Below, piece by piece: positions 17,268 to 26,020 of a DNA stretch of 33,514 nucleotides (the first letter of the stretch is position 1; each line of letters starts with the position of its first letter). Made by a program: the position numbers and the translations under genes. Location: assembly GCA_964450865.1 (NCBI GenBank), contig CAYVHB010000031.1:1-33514 (forward strand), written 5' to 3'. The stretch is from CAYVHB01 sp964450865 (lineage in GTDB: Bacteria > Bacillota > Clostridia > Saccharofermentanales > UBA5734). The notes under the pieces were generated by a model that saw only the letters and a program-made list of their open reading frames with translations, was not told the DNA's origin and searched no databases.

Positions 17268-17378
17268 ACCCGAAGCGCCCCCCAATGGGCTTGGCCGCCG
17301 CCTGGGACTCCGGGTTCCGACTCCATCGCCGTGATGCAGCCGCTGCCGGGCAGCCTTGCCGCGGTACCGCCGCTCCAG

Positions 17379-17756
17379 CTAGCGTTTGCGCTGCGGCTTG
17401 TTGCTGTTCTCCGTGACCCGGTATGCCACAATCTTCCGGATCAGCTCCAATGGCATCGGCTGGTCGAGTGGGAATTGCACCGAGCCTTTAGCTCCTTTAT
17501 AGGCGGACAACTCCGCCTGGAAGGCCTCGATACCGGACGGCGCCGGGTAGAAACCGATATGCCTGCTGTGGGCCGCAAAATGAACCAGGTTGCCGTTCCA
17601 ATAGAAGGTCGGCATCTGGTAGCTGATCTTCTCGGTCGCCTCCGGCGCCGCTTCGTGAATGACCTGCCGGATCTGCTGCAGCAGGACCTGAATATGCGGC
17701 GGGAATTGCTGGATATAGGCGTCGATGGTCTGAATGGCCGGTTGCTTCTCGTCCAT
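17379..17756 (-). CDS. DUF1801 family protein (YdhG-like)
   Basis: This 125-residue cytosolic protein has the DUF1801 pattern: TIDAYIQQFPPHIQVLLQQIRQ, then EATEKISYQMPTFYWNGNLVHFAAHSRHIGFYP, and a closing IRKIVAYRV. Family members are described as iron-chaperone-like or are uncharacterised; the role here is unknown. AAAGG lies eight bases before the ATG. It follows the VOC gene on the same strand by 63 bp, so the two may be co-transcribed. Confidence 0.85.
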   Translation of the reverse strand: MDEKQPAIQTIDAYIQQFPPHIQVLLQQIRQVIHEAAPEATEKISYQMPTFYWNGNLVHFAAHSRHIGFYPAPSGIEAFQAELSAYKGAKGSVQFPLDQPMPLELIRKIVAYRVTENSNKPQRKR

Positions 17757-17819
17757 GATTCGAACCTTTCCCGGATGGCCAGAGCCTGTTGGCCCGGCAA
17801 TTCCGCCCGGCGATGACGA

Positions 17820-18182
17820 TCACATCATCTCGACAAACTGAATGCGCAGGCCGTTGGGATCTTCGATATAGAAGAAGCGGATATGCGGATTGGGCTGCAC
17901 CGGCGGTACGGCGATCGGGATACCTTTCTCACCGACTCGCGCCAGCATCCGGTCGAGCGAATCGACCTGGAAGCCCAGGGAAATATCCTTGCCGATCGTG
18001 ACCGCCGGCCTGGCGTCAGCCTTGATCAGCTCGACCTCGGTCTCGCCATCTTTCAAGAACGCAATGTCCATCCCCGGCCCGGCCGCGTAGCGACGCTGCA
18101 GCTTCAGGCCAACGATATCCTGGTAAAAGGCGAGCGATGCATCCATATCCATAACGGTGATAGTAGTCCAGAGAAATTTCAT
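17820..18182 (-). CDS. VOC superfamily protein (second copy)
   Basis: The 120-residue protein is of the same class as the product of 1607-1969 but clearly diverged. The N-terminus is FLWTTITVMDMDASLAFYQD, the middle has TEVELIKAD and the C-terminus has IRFFYIEDPNGLRIQFVEMM. A His near the N-terminus is missing, so a canonical glyoxalase metal site looks incomplete and a ligand-binding role is possible. AGGAGG lies six bases before the ATG. It is followed by the DUF1801 gene. Confidence 0.85.
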   Translation of the reverse strand: MKFLWTTITVMDMDASLAFYQDIVGLKLQRRYAAGPGMDIAFLKDGETEVELIKADARPAVTIGKDISLGFQVDSLDRMLARVGEKGIPIAVPPVQPNPHIRFFYIEDPNGLRIQFVEMM

Positions 18183-18284
18183 GGGTAACCTCCTGAAAAG
18201 TATGTTTCGGGATTTCCTTTGTGCCAGTTTCCTTGATGCCCCAGCCCAGCCTGGCTGGGCGGGCTTGAGTCAGGGCGCTGCCAT

Positions 18285-18821
18285 TCACGCCAGTTCAGCC
18301 GGCTGATCACCGCCGGCGCGGCCCGGCCCGGATAGCTTGCGATCATTCAACCATTGAATGACCGGAACAAGATTTTCCTCTCTGACACCATCAAAGCCAT
18401 TTTCAATGATCGAGATGGCTTCATCAAGCTTCTCATCCTTGTCTTGTCTTTTCTTCAGGGCCTTGACAAACAGCGACATCATAATCCGATCTATGCCTTT
18501 TAAGGTCTTTAAAGGCATGCAGCCGCCCCGACAATAGAAAAAAGGGATCTGATCCAGCTTGTTCCTGGCGATGATGGTTGCGACATCAGGCTCTGCTGTT
18601 CTGCCGGTTCCTGACCCGCAAACTGCCTTGACGTTCAGTTTCCTTACTTTATTCAGGCCCTGGATCATTCCGATCTTCATCCAGCCGAGAAACAGAATTT
18701 CCTCTTGCTGCCCGGCCCTGGGAATTTCGTTGACCCGATAAACCTTCATGCCCGTTTGTCCAGCCAGCATCCCGGCATATTTTTTGGTGAAACCTGTCTT
18801 TGACTCATAAACGATAATCAT
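18285..18821 (-). CDS. Flavodoxin-domain protein
   Basis: This 178-residue protein begins MIIVYESKTGFTKKYA, the FMN-phosphate-binding loop of flavodoxins (T/S-x-T-G-x-T/S), followed by alternating beta strands and helices (ILFLGWMKIGMIQG). It is a predicted one-electron carrier. The start is the ATG just before this loop, with AGGAG about 14 bases ahead; 24 extra in-frame codons upstream are poor in secondary-structure sense. It is the last gene of the redox operon, 110 bp after the Rieske gene. The likely role is electron delivery to the Rieske protein (inference). The C-terminal 15 residues are Gly/Ala/Pro-rich. Confidence 0.8.
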   Translation of the reverse strand: MIIVYESKTGFTKKYAGMLAGQTGMKVYRVNEIPRAGQQEEILFLGWMKIGMIQGLNKVRKLNVKAVCGSGTGRTAEPDVATIIARNKLDQIPFFYCRGGCMPLKTLKGIDRIMMSLFVKALKKRQDKDEKLDEAISIIENGFDGVREENLVPVIQWLNDRKLSGPGRAGGDQPAELA

Positions 18822-18931
18822 TTGATTTAAAAGCTCTCCTTTATCTGTCGGCCAGCCCGTCTCCGGGGCTGCCGGCGGCGCAGAGTCAATCAAGCTAAAA
18901 CAAGCAGCTCTTGTGTCAATCGGAGTAAAAA

Positions 18932-19906
18932 CTATTGGGGGCTGCCATTTTTAAGCCCGTCCCTGATTTTACGATACAGGATGATGGGACCGTCACCCGG
19001 GACAAGCTTTTCGCCAGACCTCAAGGCCGATGCCTTGGGCTTCTGGGTGATGACAACCCGCCTGTCCTGTCTTTCGACTATTTTATTCGCAAACTTGCCT
19101 GTATAGGCGACCAGGCTATTCAGCAGCTTCAAGCCGCTCAGCTTGCAATAGAACCGGATATACAGAATGGTATTTTCATCATCTACGGGCGCAAAATAGA
19201 TGATGACTTTAATCTTCGGGCTGATGTGATTCATCCAGACATTCGGGAAAACGAAGCACAAATGGGTTTGCTTGATGACGCATTCAGCCGGTGATTTTGG
19301 TTTTTGCCCCTGGTCGACCTCATTATTGGCACTGGTCGTCAAAATCCCGTCTTCCCAGACTACCTTGGGGCCATTGACCAGTGTTTTATTGCCCCGGCCA
19401 ATCGTGTTGTGATGCACGAAAGGCAGGTGGACCACATCGAGCTGGTTTTCAATGCACCGCGAATAGTGGGAGTTCCAGTGATCTTCAATCTCACTGAAGA
19501 CGTAAGAGTCATCGATGTCATTGTCAAAAAACGGCAAGGTACCCGTGACTTTATCTTCATCACCATACCACAGGTAGATAATGCCATTTCCTTCCCGGAC
19601 AGGATACTGCAAGACATGGTAGCGGCTGATATCGGCAACCGATGCTTTGCCGTTGGCGGGAATGAATGTGCATTGACCATTCTTGTCAAACTGGAGTCCA
19701 TGGAAGGGACACTGGACGCAGTCACCCCTGACCTTCCCCAGGCTGAGCGCGGCCCCGCGATGGGTGCACTGGTCCACAACGCAGCCAAGCTCGCCTTTGC
19801 TGTTTCGAAAGAGGGCCAGGTCCAGGTTCAGCCGTTTAACGGCGACGATCTGGCCAGTTTTGACTTTTTTTGACGGAAGAATGGCATACCATTGATTCTT
19901 GATCAT
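18932..19906 (-). CDS. Rieske [2Fe-2S] non-heme iron oxygenase alpha-subunit-like protein
   Basis: The 324-residue protein has an N-terminal Rieske domain with ligands CTH at about 47-49 and CPFH at about 66-69. The C-terminal catalytic domain has the mononuclear iron motif ENQLDVVHLPFVHH (about 153-166), giving two His and an Asp. This is the pattern of oxygenases that hydroxylate or demethylate aromatic or cyclic substrates using O2 and an electron chain. It lies between a flavin-reductase-like gene 33 bp upstream and a flavodoxin gene downstream, which could supply those electrons (inference). An O2-using enzyme suggests the host meets oxygen or that the protein has another role. The substrate is unknown. 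Confidence 0.9.
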   Translation of the reverse strand: MIKNQWYAILPSKKVKTGQIVAVKRLNLDLALFRNSKGELGCVVDQCTHRGAALSLGKVRGDCVQCPFHGLQFDKNGQCTFIPANGKASVADISRYHVLQYPVREGNGIIYLWYGDEDKVTGTLPFFDNDIDDSYVFSEIEDHWNSHYSRCIENQLDVVHLPFVHHNTIGRGNKTLVNGPKVVWEDGILTTSANNEVDQGQKPKSPAECVIKQTHLCFVFPNVWMNHISPKIKVIIYFAPVDDENTILYIRFYCKLSGLKLLNSLVAYTGKFANKIVERQDRRVVITQKPKASALRSGEKLVPGDGPIILYRKIRDGLKNGSPQ

Positions 19907-19938
19907 TTTTACTATTCCTTTGCTGATGCCGGCCGGCT

Positions 19939-21347
19939 TTATTCCTTGCCCGATTTTATGATTTGCTTATGCAGCTGGATGTACATCTCCGGCATGCGTT
20001 CAAACGCCTGGACGCGTACCGGCTTGAGCATGAAAGCCATGCCCATGCCGAGGTTGAAAACCTGCTTGCCGAGGTCTTTTGCGGGAAGTCATACAGCCCG
20101 TGCTTCTTGTAAAAGCGATGGTCATCGCGGACCACACCCCTCATGCCGTAGATCAAGTCGCGGAAGATCTTGATGCCACCCCAGCCCAGGAAATTGATGC
20201 TTTTCTGATATTTGGCCTGGGCGGCCCGGGACAGGCGCCCGGCAGCCTGTCTCAGCAGGCTGTCCAGGAACATCGAATCCTCATACTCATCGCCGATGAT
20301 GCCCATGGCATTCTCGCGTCCGACATTATCCTTTCCTTCCAGGAACTGGCGCACCGTGGGCAATGCGCGGAGCGGGCCGGCGACCAGATAGGCCGTATGC
20401 TTGCCCATCATACTTGTCCGATGGCCATTGGAAAATGTGCGGTCCAGAAAGAGTTTCCAGATTGGCTTCAGGTAGCGGTCCTCGATGTTCATGCCAAATA
20501 ACAGCACGTCACAGGTGTTGACGAGTTTCATGTAAAATTCCTGGAAACCATCCTTGCGGTCACAGTCACCCACCAGCTCGCATTTAAGGCAGCCGTGACA
20601 GCCCGCTTCATACGGGAAATTATTGATATCGATGATTTCAATGGGATGGGGATAGGCATCTTTAAATACATCAATCATCCGGGACAGATTGCCATCCTGG
20701 TTCATCTCGTCGGTGAGCAGCACCGTTCTCAACCGGGATTGCGCCGGATCAGGCCTGGCATCCGGGGTGGCGGGGATCGGGGCCGGCGTGAAACGGGGCG
20801 AGCTTGCTGCTGGCACGGGCATGAACTTGCGTTCTACAGGCGAGCGGTTCCGGCACGCGTCGACAAAATCATGCATGAAAAAGCGCATGCTGGCGCGGTG
20901 GGCTTTCTTGAGCATGTCCATATTATCGGCAGTCCGGCCTTCCATGAAAAACATGCCGAGGTCTTCGCTCATGCCGCGCAGCCAATCCTCGGCCAGGTGA
21001 TCATAGTAATGGAAGCAGGTCATCATGCTGGTCGCGTATTTCCCCTGGAAAATCGAGCTGCGCCCGGCTTCCTTGATCAATTGGAACAGCCGGATGAGCT
21101 GCCAGGGCACCAGCATCGTATAGACTGGCGTATTCCAGATAATCGCGTCAGCCCACTCGATATCCGTCATGGCCGATTCCAGCCAGGATCTGTCGAAATT
21201 GACTTTCGACAGGACTTCTCCGGCCTGCAAAACCTTGAATGTTACATCATTTTCATGCCCCAGCATGTATAAGCTATGCTGAAGTGTTAGACTGTTATCA
21301 CCTTTTGGACTGCCATTGACAACAAGAATTCTTATTACTTGCTTCAC
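19939..21347 (-). CDS. Tandem flavodoxin-fold NADPH-dependent FMN reductase, 3' frameshift
   Basis: Two flavodoxin-like domains lie in one chain. The first has RILVVNGSPKGDNSLT (FMN loop) and WADAIIWNTPVYTMLVPWQL. The second begins RTVLLTDEMNQDGNLSRM and has the reductase motif CHGCLKCELVGDC. They are joined by an Ala/Pro-rich linker. The start is taken as the GTG at 21347 because GGAGG lies eight bases ahead; an ATG at 21362 is the alternative. The frame breaks near 20080. The frame open to 19956 gives a Ser/Arg-rich tail, whereas shifting there restores KDLGKQVFNLGMGMAFMLKP and runs to a TAA at 19939-19941. One base appears to be missing. It is the first gene of the redox operon. Confidence 0.85.
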
Positions 21348-21390
21348 ACCGACTGCCTCCATGAAGCTTCCTGATTCGCTGGATTTCTAC

Positions 21391-21418
21391 ATTATAACAT
21401 TATTCCGCTCAGATCCAA
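21391..21418 (-). promoter_or_regulatory. Promoter of the redox operon
   Basis: On the minus strand, TTGGAT (21418-21413) and a consensus TATAAT (21396-21391) are 16 bp apart, ending 43 bp before the GTG start of the flavin-reductase-like gene. Confidence 0.7.
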
Positions 21419-21642
21419 GCATCTTCCTGGTCCTGACGCCATTATCAGGGTCATTCATTTGAACCTAATGTATAGCCGCCGTCTACCCCGGGTCAGCCGG
21501 TCGCAGGCGGCAGTTTTTTCTATGAACTGGATACATCGGTCGCAAATGATCAGACAATATCGAATGCTTTTCCAGCTATACAGTTGGGCTGCTGGCAACT
21601 CGCCAATAGCCCTATTTACAAGGGACAAAGAGGGGGGCCTGA

Positions 21643-21825
21643 ACCCTGGTCGCCAAGCATGTCGCCCTGTCCGGCATCCTGGCCGGCGGTGTCGGCACCA
21701 TCGGTGGCACGATCGTCGGTGCCTTCGTCATCGGCGTCCTCAACGACAGCATGATCATGGTCGGTGTCTCCGATCAATATGCCAGTCTGCTGCCATTCAG
21801 CTTCCGCGGTGATGACATATTATGA
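21643..21825 (+). pseudogene. C-terminal fragment of a ribose/xylose-type ABC transporter permease
   Basis: An open frame from just after a TGA at 21640 to a TGA at 21823-21825 encodes VALSGILAGGVGTIGGTIVG and then AFVIGVLNDSMIMVGVS. That is the signature end of RbsC/XylH-like permeases (BPD_transp_2). There is no start codon with a ribosome binding site and the N-terminal three quarters are missing, so it is a deletion remnant. The surrounding 21420-21640 shows no gene I can support. Confidence 0.75.
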
Positions 21826-21845
21826 TCTGAAAAGTGTGTTGTCAG

Positions 21846-21871
21846 TACACTATTGTGCTACAATAAGTGTA
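21846..21871 (+). promoter_or_regulatory. Candidate promoter/operator of the AAA ATPase gene
   Basis: TACACT (21846-21851) and AGTGTA (21866-21871) are inverted copies flanking a -10-like TACAAT (21859-21864). TTGTCA at 21839-21844 is only 14 bp from it, so the -35 is uncertain. The inverted repeat would place a repressor over the promoter. Confidence 0.45.
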
Positions 21872-21886
21872 TCGGAGGCACATAAA

Positions 21887-23188
21887 ATGGATCGTAAACT
21901 GAGCGGACATTTGCTGGAGTGGAAACAAAAGCATGATCGGAAGCCATTGCTGCTTCATGGCGCACGCCAGGTTGGCAAAACCTTTTCGGCTTTAGGATTC
22001 GGTAAAGACCTTTATCAGACAACTGCCTATTTCAATATGGAAGATTCCAGGACAATTGCTGCTGTCTTCGAGCGTGATCTTGATCCTGAGCGAATTGTTC
22101 GCGAATTATCCGTTATTTCCGGCGTAAACATCCTGAAGGGCAGTACGTTGATAATCTTCGACGAGATCCAGGCCTGTGAACGGGCCTTGACTTCGTTGAA
22201 GTATTTCTGTGAGCAGGCACCTGAATACCATATAATTGCCGCGGGAAGCCTGCTGGGCGTTGCCTTGAATCGTGAGCGCTCGGCTTTTCCGGTTGGCAAA
22301 GTGGACATGATGAATCTATATCCGCTGGATTTTGAGGAATTTCTCTGGGCAACAGGTCATCAGGACCTGGCCCAGCTGATCCGTGAATCTTTTAACAATA
22401 ATCAAGCCTTATCGGTGCATGAACTTGCACTGGATCTGTATAAACGTTATCTGGTTGTCGGTGGCATGCCGGCGGCTGTCAAAGCCTGGCTGGAGACCGA
22501 TGATTTCAATTATGTTGTTGCAGCTCAGAAATCGCTGAACGATGCCTATCTTGCTGACATGGCCAAATATGCCACGCCTCAGGAGACCACCCGGATCATG
22601 GCGGCGTGGGACAGCATTCCGGGCCAGCTGGCGAAAGAAAATCACAAGTTCCAGTATAAATTCATTCGCTCGGGAGCCCGCGCTTTTGAATATGAAATGC
22701 CGCTGCAGTGGCTGAAGTCGGCCGGGATGATCAATCGCTGCGTTCGCGTATCAGAAGGGAAAATGCCTCTCAGCGCCTATGCTGATAATGATGCATTCAA
22801 AATATATATGCTGGACAGCGGGCTGCTATGTGCCAAATTTGACCTGGTGGCTCGTGTCATTATCGACACCCCACCCAGTTTTGACGGATTCAAGGGGGCA
22901 CTGGCTGAGAACTATGTCATGCAGGCGCTCGTTGTAAATGGCTTTACTCCTTACTATTGGAGTTCGCCGGGAAGGGCCGAACTTGATTTCGTATTTCAGG
23001 ACCGACTAGGCAACATCATCCCCCTGGAGACGAAATCGGCAGACAATGTCCGGGCCCGCAGTTTACGCAGTTTCATGGATATTTACAATCCGCCCTATGC
23101 CCTGCGCGTATCGGCCAGGAATTTCGGGTTTGAAAACAAGATCAGAAGTGTTCCGCTATATGCTTTGTTCTGTCTGGACCGGAAATGA
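21887..23188 (+). CDS. AAA ATPase with DUF4143 C-terminal domain
   Basis: The 433-residue protein has an N-terminal P-loop ATPase domain with Walker A LLHGARQVGKT near residue 22 and Walker B TLIIFDEIQ near 90. The C-terminal DUF4143 domain carries a PD-(D/E)XK-like stretch ELDFVFQDRLGNIIPLETKS. These are widespread, often mobile genes of unsettled function. CGGAGG eight bases before the ATG at 21887 is the best start. Codon and base use are less GC-rich than in the first 20 kb. It stands alone between a permease scar and a small membrane-protein pair. Confidence 0.9.
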   Translation: MDRKLSGHLLEWKQKHDRKPLLLHGARQVGKTFSALGFGKDLYQTTAYFNMEDSRTIAAVFERDLDPERIVRELSVISGVNILKGSTLIIFDEIQACERALTSLKYFCEQAPEYHIIAAGSLLGVALNRERSAFPVGKVDMMNLYPLDFEEFLWATGHQDLAQLIRESFNNNQALSVHELALDLYKRYLVVGGMPAAVKAWLETDDFNYVVAAQKSLNDAYLADMAKYATPQETTRIMAAWDSIPGQLAKENHKFQYKFIRSGARAFEYEMPLQWLKSAGMINRCVRVSEGKMPLSAYADNDAFKIYMLDSGLLCAKFDLVARVIIDTPPSFDGFKGALAENYVMQALVVNGFTPYYWSSPGRAELDFVFQDRLGNIIPLETKSADNVRARSLRSFMDIYNPPYALRVSARNFGFENKIRSVPLYALFCLDRK

Positions 23189-23417
23189 AACCGCGGTATT
23201 TGAGAGTTTAGTGAGGGTGTTTGGACTAATACCTGTAGCAATCCAAAGATCCGTTTTTTCATGCTTTTATCGATTAGAAGTTTAAAGAGCTTATTGTAGC
23301 TGACATCCATTTCACCGTTGTATCAGTCTATGATCGGCGACAGGTAAATTTTCTGGCAAAAAGATGAAATTCTGTGATATCTGTGTGCACCTGTCTACTA
23401 ATCAGCAGTATTTGATC

Positions 23418-23423
23418 TATAAT
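23418..23423 (+). promoter_or_regulatory. Candidate -10 box for the small membrane-protein gene
   Basis: A consensus TATAAT lies 58 bp before the start codon but lacks a good -35 at 16-18 bp. Nothing else is seen in 23189-23480. Confidence 0.3.
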
Positions 23424-23480
23424 ATAAGCAGGTGGTGAATAACTGTCAGCCGACCTATAGGACGGAAATTGTGAGCGAAA

Positions 23481-23699
23481 ATGACCAAAAGCAAAGGCGG
23501 ACTCCTGTATAGGACACCGCGGATCCTGTCTATCTTGTTCATTGTATGCCTGGCCTTGTTTTCACTGGATGTCATTTTGCCCGGCCTGAGCATCGGCCAG
23601 ATTCTGCCTGGTTTGTTCATGCACACTATACCGGTCCTCGTCATGGTTGTTTTGCTGATCATCGCCTGGAAGACGGTGAAGAATCATGTCTCTTACTAA
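23481..23699 (+). CDS. Small two-helix membrane protein
   Basis: The 72-residue protein has two hydrophobic segments (residues about 14-35 and 42-66) and a short Lys-rich N-terminus starting GGLLYRTPRILSILF. Small proteins of this type often accompany membrane methyltransferases. Its last 14 bp overlap the following gene, so translation is likely coupled. The ribosome binding site is weak. The function is unknown. Confidence 0.65.
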   Translation: MTKSKGGLLYRTPRILSILFIVCLALFSLDVILPGLSIGQILPGLFMHTIPVLVMVVLLIIAWKTVKNHVSY

Positions 23700-24384
23700 C
23701 GTTCAACGAAAGATTAAATTTGCTCTGCAATTGGTTCTGGTGATTCTGATTTTACCAGGACTGCCGCTCCTGATTGGCGCTGACTGGGGCTGGGCAGCCG
23801 CCTGGATTCTGTTTCTGTTTCAAAGTCTGGGCTTTTTGATCAGCCGCGGCTTGCTTTGGCGAAAAAATCCTAATCTATTCCGTGAACGCAGCCATTCGAT
23901 GGAGCATGAAGATACGGCATCATTCGACGCGGTCCTGATGAAGCTTTTCAGTCTGCTGGCCCTGGTTTTTGCCATTGTCCTGGGAGTCGAACATCGCTTG
24001 GGTATGGATTTTGCACGGTCGCCCAAGGTGATGGTGCCGGGAACGGTGATTCTGGCTGCCGGATATCTCATCGGGACGTTAGCCATGTTCCAAAACCCGT
24101 TCTTTTCAGGTACGGTGCGCATCCAGCGTGAAAGAAATCAGCATGTCGTTTCAAGAGGTGTTTATTCGATTGTCCGGCACCCCGGTTATGCTGGATCTAT
24201 ACTCTATTACCTGGCCGCAGCGACGATAGCCGGCGGTTGGTTCACATGGGTTGTCGTGTTTTTGACCATCGTCCTGTTTGTCGTGCGGACCGTTTTGGAA
24301 GACCGGTACCTGAACCGGGAACTCGATGGCTATCGAGACTACAGCAAGCGCGTGAAATATCGCCTCCTGCCGGGAATTTGGTGA
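23686..24384 (+). CDS. Isoprenylcysteine carboxyl methyltransferase (ICMT/PEMT)-like membrane protein
   Basis: The 232-residue integral membrane protein has about five hydrophobic helices. The C-terminal PEMT/ICMT motifs are SRGVYSIVRHPGYAGSILYY near residues 150-169 (SAM-binding RHPxY) and LEDRYLNRELDGYRDYSKRV near 202-221. Bacterial members are mostly uncharacterised methyltransferases. The start overlaps the upstream small membrane protein by 14 bp, and the two probably act together (inference). Confidence 0.85.
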   Translation: MSLTNVQRKIKFALQLVLVILILPGLPLLIGADWGWAAAWILFLFQSLGFLISRGLLWRKNPNLFRERSHSMEHEDTASFDAVLMKLFSLLALVFAIVLGVEHRLGMDFARSPKVMVPGTVILAAGYLIGTLAMFQNPFFSGTVRIQRERNQHVVSRGVYSIVRHPGYAGSILYYLAAATIAGGWFTWVVVFLTIVLFVVRTVLEDRYLNRELDGYRDYSKRVKYRLLPGIW

Positions 24385-24469
24385 CATATTTGCCAACGGC
24401 GTCAGATTATCATGATTAGCCTGGCTTGTAAGCAGGGGAGATATATAAGGCTAAAGTACTGGTTTACGG

Positions 24470-24862
24470 GCTGAAATCCGCAGCAACAACGCCATTGAAC
24501 GACTGAACCGCGAGATCCGGCGGCGCACCCGCGTTGTCGGATCCTTTCCCGATGCCAACTCGGCTCTGATGTTCGTCTGCGCCAGGTTGCGCTACAGGGA
24601 AAACTCACTCTGGGGATCTAAACTTTATCTTAACATGAAACATCTCGAAGCCATGGACCTGGAACCGGGGGTGACTGCTGATCTGACGGCTGATCACCAG
24701 CCTGCCAGGCGAGACCCAAATGTGCGAAAAATCCTTGACACTACCATCAATCAATGTAAGAAGGCCGCCATCGTGGGGGTTTATCTCCTGACTGACAGTC
24801 GACCTGGAAGATTCTCTTTACACTTTGAAAGACAAAAAAATAAGGCTTCCAGCAATCGGTGA
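24470..24862 (+). pseudogene. IS256-family transposase C-terminal remnant
   Basis: From 24470 the frame reads AEIRSNNAIERLNREIRRRT followed by RVVGSFPDANSAL, the conserved C-terminus of IS256/Mutator DDE transposases around the catalytic Glu. No DDE core precedes it, and after about 50 residues the frame drifts into unrelated sequence until a stop at 24860-24862. It marks an old insertion near the start of the AT-rich island. Confidence 0.75.
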
Positions 24863-24997
24863 TTATTGCCGAAAGTCTGGAAACCATTGATTTCAAGCCC
24901 TTTCCGAGCCTTTATTGGCCTTTGCGAGACATCAATACGACCGTCTCAACGTGCCTCGGGTGCCTTCTATGGATTTTCCTTTCCTTTAAATATAGTA

Positions 24998-25918
24998 TTA
25001 CTCTAGTACTGATAACCACAGACTTTCAGATTCAATCTCAAGTTTGGATACCAGCTCAATAAACGGTGCGTAATTCATCGTTGTATGTGCAAGATCAAGC
25101 ACATCATAGTATCTCGCCCGCTCCTCATTCTTGATTATTATTGGGGGATACCCGTTCTTTAAAAGCTCGAAATTCAAGAGTAACCTCGAGGTCCTACCGT
25201 TACCATCGATAAACGGATGAATTTTGACGAACTCCCCATGTAAAAGCGTAGCCTTGACAATGGGATGATAGGTTTTCCAATCTCTCTGATACTCTGCAAT
25301 AAGCTTTTGCATTAATTCTCTAACTTCATAGTATTTGGGGGGAATATGTTTTGCACCGCTAATCAGAACATTCTCGCCGCGGTATTTCCCTGCATTGGCA
25401 TTATCAATTTCCCTTAAAATTAGAGCATGAATGTTCCTGATATTCCATTCGGAGAGAGGATCCTTATTCGCTGTCAGATCTTCTATAAAGAGAATAGCGT
25501 CACGATGGTTTATGGCTTCAAGATGCTCCGTCATGCTTTTCCCACCAATAGTTATTCCTTCAAGAACAACTTTAGTCTCAGACAAGGTTAAAGTATTACC
25601 CTCTATGGCATTACTATTATATGTCCATTCAACAATAAGCTTCTCGTGCAGCGATTGGGCAAGACTTTTGGAAAAGGGTCTGTGTTTGTCGATCGCTTCC
25701 TTAAGTGTATCGATATTCCCAAAGTCGTATTCCAAACCAATGTAGTTCTTTCTATGTTTTTCCCTTGCATCTGTTGGTTTTGCAGCATCAGTCGGGATAG
25801 ACCAGTTGCGCCCGATTTTGACAGCACCTTCGATGCGTCCTTCACTGCATAGGACCCGAATCCGACGATCACTTATTCCCCACTTCTCACTTGCTGCTTT
25901 TGAACTGATATATTTCAT
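24998..25918 (-). CDS. Fic-family protein with N-terminal helix-turn-helix
   Basis: The 306-residue protein has a MerR/excisionase-like DNA-binding helix-turn-helix at residues 1-45 (SSKAASEKWGISDRRIRVLC, then GRNWSIP). A Fic domain with the complete active site HPFIDGNGRTSRLLLN lies near 210-225. The inhibitory motif S-x-x-x-E-G is present in NSNAIEGN ahead of it, placing the protein among N-terminally self-inhibited Fic enzymes. The expected activity is AMP transfer to hydroxyls of a target protein. GAGGTGG six bases before the ATG sets the start. The helix-turn-helix and the palindrome over its promoter suggest autoregulation. There is no separate antitoxin gene. Confidence 0.9.
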   Translation of the reverse strand: MKYISSKAASEKWGISDRRIRVLCSEGRIEGAVKIGRNWSIPTDAAKPTDAREKHRKNYIGLEYDFGNIDTLKEAIDKHRPFSKSLAQSLHEKLIVEWTYNSNAIEGNTLTLSETKVVLEGITIGGKSMTEHLEAINHRDAILFIEDLTANKDPLSEWNIRNIHALILREIDNANAGKYRGENVLISGAKHIPPKYYEVRELMQKLIAEYQRDWKTYHPIVKATLLHGEFVKIHPFIDGNGRTSRLLLNFELLKNGYPPIIIKNEERARYYDVLDLAHTTMNYAPFIELVSKLEIESESLWLSVLE

Positions 25919-25923
25919 AAAAA

Positions 25924-26008
25924 GCCACCTCACAGCTATAATATACCGTTATCGGAATAATATCAACATTGTTCCGATAACGGTATATAGGGGGCCTGTT
26001 GAGGTGGC
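25924..26008. promoter_or_regulatory. Extended palindromic operator overlapping the Fic promoter
   Basis: ATATACCGTTATCGGAA (25941-25957) and its exact reverse complement (25972-25988) form a perfect 17-bp inverted repeat with a 14-base centre. An outer 9-bp pair GCCACCTCA/TGAGGTGGC lies at 25924-25932 and 26000-26008. On the minus strand the centre contains TTGATA (25966-25961), and TATTAT (25943-25938) follows 17 bp later: a good promoter for fic. One arm fills the -35/-10 spacer and the other lies just upstream of -35. Confidence 0.8.
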
Positions 26009-26020
26009 GGGATCATTCTT

